Source: Halomonas organivorans (GTDB lineage Bacteria > Pseudomonadota > Gammaproteobacteria > Pseudomonadales > Halomonadaceae). Taken from it: 64,000 nt of DNA. The stretch lies in assembly GCF_014192055.1 (NCBI RefSeq), contig NZ_JACHXM010000002.1, positions 62,001 to 126,000 of the forward strand. The letters are read 5' to 3'. This document shows, one piece after another, positions 62,576-64,000 of this stretch; within the stretch, counting starts at the first letter, position 1, and every line of letters starts with the position of its first letter. The notes beneath the pieces are model-generated. The model did not search any database. It had not been told where the DNA came from and was given only the letters and a program-made list of their open reading frames with translations. The position numbers were made by a program, and so were the translations under genes.

Positions 62576-64000
62576 ATGGTCTACACCTCCGCCATTCTCC
62601 TGAGCCTGATCGGCTACTTCGTCATCGGCCACCTGGCCGGGCGTCGAGTCAAGCACCTCGACGACTACCTGGTCGCCGGACGCAACGCTCCGACGTTTCT
62701 CATTCTCGGCACGCTGGTCGCCAGCTACCTGAGCACCAGCGCCTTCCTCGGCGAAACCGGCTTCGCCTACCAGGGCTATCCCTTTGTGATGCTCATCTTC
62801 GCTGCCCTCAGCACCTCCGGGTGCCTGCTCGGCGCGCTGGCCTTCGGCCGCTACCTGCGCCGCAGCGGCGCCCTGACGGTACCGGAGTTCTTCGGCAAGC
62901 GCTTCGCTTCCAAGCGCGTGCAGCGCATCGCCGGCCTGACCACCGTACTCGGCCTGGGCGCCTACCTGCTGGGCGTGATGCAAGGTGCGGGCATCATGTT
63001 CGAGGAACTCACCGGCCTGCCCTACTGGGTCGGCCTGGTGCTGGTATGGCTGACCTACACCGGCTTCATTCTCTACTCCGGCTCGCCGGGCGTGATGCTG
63101 ACCGATACGGTGATGTTCGTGATCTTCTCCGTGGCGGCGCTGGGCGGCTCGATCTACATCATCCATGACCTGGGCGGCTGGCACGGCGTGGTCGAGGGGC
63201 TGCTGGCCCAAGGCGACAAGCCCGGCATCGCCCTGTGGCACGGCGTGCTGCAGGGTGACGACGCGACCTTCTCCACCCCCGGCGAAGCCCTGACCTGGGG
63301 CCTGACACTGGGCCTGGTGTGGGCCGCCGTATTGGCAGCCAGTCCCTGGCAGTCCAGCCGCTACCTGATGGCACGCAACGAGCACGTGGTGATGCGCTCG
63401 GCGATGCTCACCGCGGTGTCGCTGGCCGTCTTCTACGCCCTGATGATGATGACCGGCGCGGCGATCAACCTGTATGACCCGACGCTGAACGGCGAACGCG
63501 CCATGGTGTGGGCGGCCCTCAACGTGCTGCCGACCTGGCTGGGCGTGGTGATCCTCACCGGCGTCTTCGCCGCCGGCCTGTCCTCCTGCTCGACCTTCCT
63601 GTCGATCATCGGCTTCAGCATCTCCAACGACATCATGCCGGCCAACAGCAGCGAGGCCGCCGCCATGCGCACCAGCCGCATCGCAGTGCTGGGCGCCGGC
63701 CTGATCGCCCTGATCCTGGCGCTTTTCCAGCCGCCGGCGGTGATGGCCGTGGTGTGGTTCGCCGCGACCCTGTTTGCCTCTTCCTGGGGCCCGGTGGCGC
63801 TGATGAGCATCTGGAGCCGCCGGATCACCGCCGCCGGCGCCGGCTGGGGCCTGACGGTCGGCTTCGTCGGCAACCTCATCCTGTCGCTGATGGTGCAGGC
63901 CGAATGGCTCCAGCTGCCGACCTACCTGCATCCCGTGCTGCTCAGCACCCTGATGGCACTGGTGGCGATCGCCATGGCCTCGCGGCTGACCCGGGTCAGC
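62576..64000 (+). CDS. Sodium:solute symporter family protein, partial at window end
   Basis: 475 residues are visible with no stop before the window edge. About 12 hydrophobic helices of the SSS (LeuT-like) fold; family features are DDYLVAGRNAPTFLILGTLVASYLSTSAFLGE near the N-terminus and ASPWQSSRYLMARNEH, TGVFAAGLSSCSTFLSIIGFSISND in the middle (the sodium-site region). Start may be ATG 62576 or ATG 62564 four codons earlier; neither has a clear ribosome site. The 240 bp upstream contain no gene. Substrate unknown. Confidence 0.87.
   Translation, partial: MVYTSAILLSLIGYFVIGHLAGRRVKHLDDYLVAGRNAPTFLILGTLVASYLSTSAFLGETGFAYQGYPFVMLIFAALSTSGCLLGALAFGRYLRRSGALTVPEFFGKRFASKRVQRIAGLTTVLGLGAYLLGVMQGAGIMFEELTGLPYWVGLVLVWLTYTGFILYSGSPGVMLTDTVMFVIFSVAALGGSIYIIHDLGGWHGVVEGLLAQGDKPGIALWHGVLQGDDATFSTPGEALTWGLTLGLVWAAVLAASPWQSSRYLMARNEHVVMRSAMLTAVSLAVFYALMMMTGAAINLYDPTLNGERAMVWAALNVLPTWLGVVILTGVFAAGLSSCSTFLSIIGFSISNDIMPANSSEAAAMRTSRIAVLGAGLIALILALFQPPAVMAVVWFAATLFASSWGPVALMSIWSRRITAAGAGWGLTVGFVGNLILSLMVQAEWLQLPTYLHPVLLSTLMALVAIAMASRLTRVS

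Overview
The window is about 66% GC chromosomal DNA with dense, operon-like gene packing. It looks like a Halomonas-type (Halomonadaceae) gammaproteobacterium. The core-gene order gacA-uvrC-pgsA-tRNA(Gly,Cys,Leu), ihfB-lapA-lapB-pyrF and fxsA-groES-groEL is typical of gammaproteobacteria, and the several TRAP carriers and sugar-acid genes fit a heterotroph of saline habitats. The assignment is an inference from gene content; no rRNA is present. No insertion sequence, prophage or CRISPR array was found.

Positions 1-18,700 are a sugar-acid catabolism island. A GntR/FCD regulator is divergent from an operon of a D-apionate oxidoisomerase-like enzyme, a RuBisCO-like protein and a DUF1537 kinase. 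An opposing operon carries a TRAP carrier (dctP-dctQ-dctM), an aldehyde dehydrogenase, a tartrate/D-malate dehydrogenase-like enzyme and a 3-hydroxyisobutyrate-dehydrogenase-family enzyme. The two operons are 10 kb apart but have matching promoters (TTGACA-N17-TGTCAT) followed by an identical 16-bp element, so they probably form one regulon for uptake and breakdown of a branched sugar acid. Behind them lies a complete D-erythronate/L-threonate set (denD, otnI, otnC, otnK, ltnD), divergent from a LacI-type regulator with two adjoining palindromic operators.

Positions 18,700-38,900 are mostly housekeeping: redox and stress enzymes (mdaB, dkgB, a DJ-1/PfpI protein, SDR), a duplicated tRNA-Ala unit, gacA-uvrC-pgsA, three tRNAs, an FUSC membrane protein, nadB, sdhE-ygfX, ihfB, lapAB, pyrF, fxsA, groESL behind a sigma-32-type promoter, and trmJ behind a simple-sequence repeat.

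Positions 38,900-47,700 hold a phenol degradation module: multicomponent phenol hydroxylase dmpKLMNOP, catechol 1,2-dioxygenase (ortho cleavage) and an outer-membrane MetA-type protein, all read leftward from a sigma-54 promoter. The divergent gene encodes a DmpR/MopR activator with conserved phenol-pocket and zinc residues.

Positions 47,900-64,000 are accessory. A leftward operon under an AraC-type regulator combines a second TRAP carrier, two histone-deacetylase-fold amidohydrolases, RidA, an ornithine-cyclodeaminase-family enzyme and a branched-chain-type aminotransferase. Its layout suggests import and stepwise deacylation, imine handling and transamination of an acylated amino compound, which I cannot match to a described pathway. 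Next come three tandem paralogous small His-rich lipoproteins divergent from a DUF1326-DUF2182 pair, an MDR oxidoreductase coupled to a proline-racemase-family protein with Ser/Thr in place of the catalytic cysteines, an NYN-domain protein, and a sodium:solute symporter cut by the window end.
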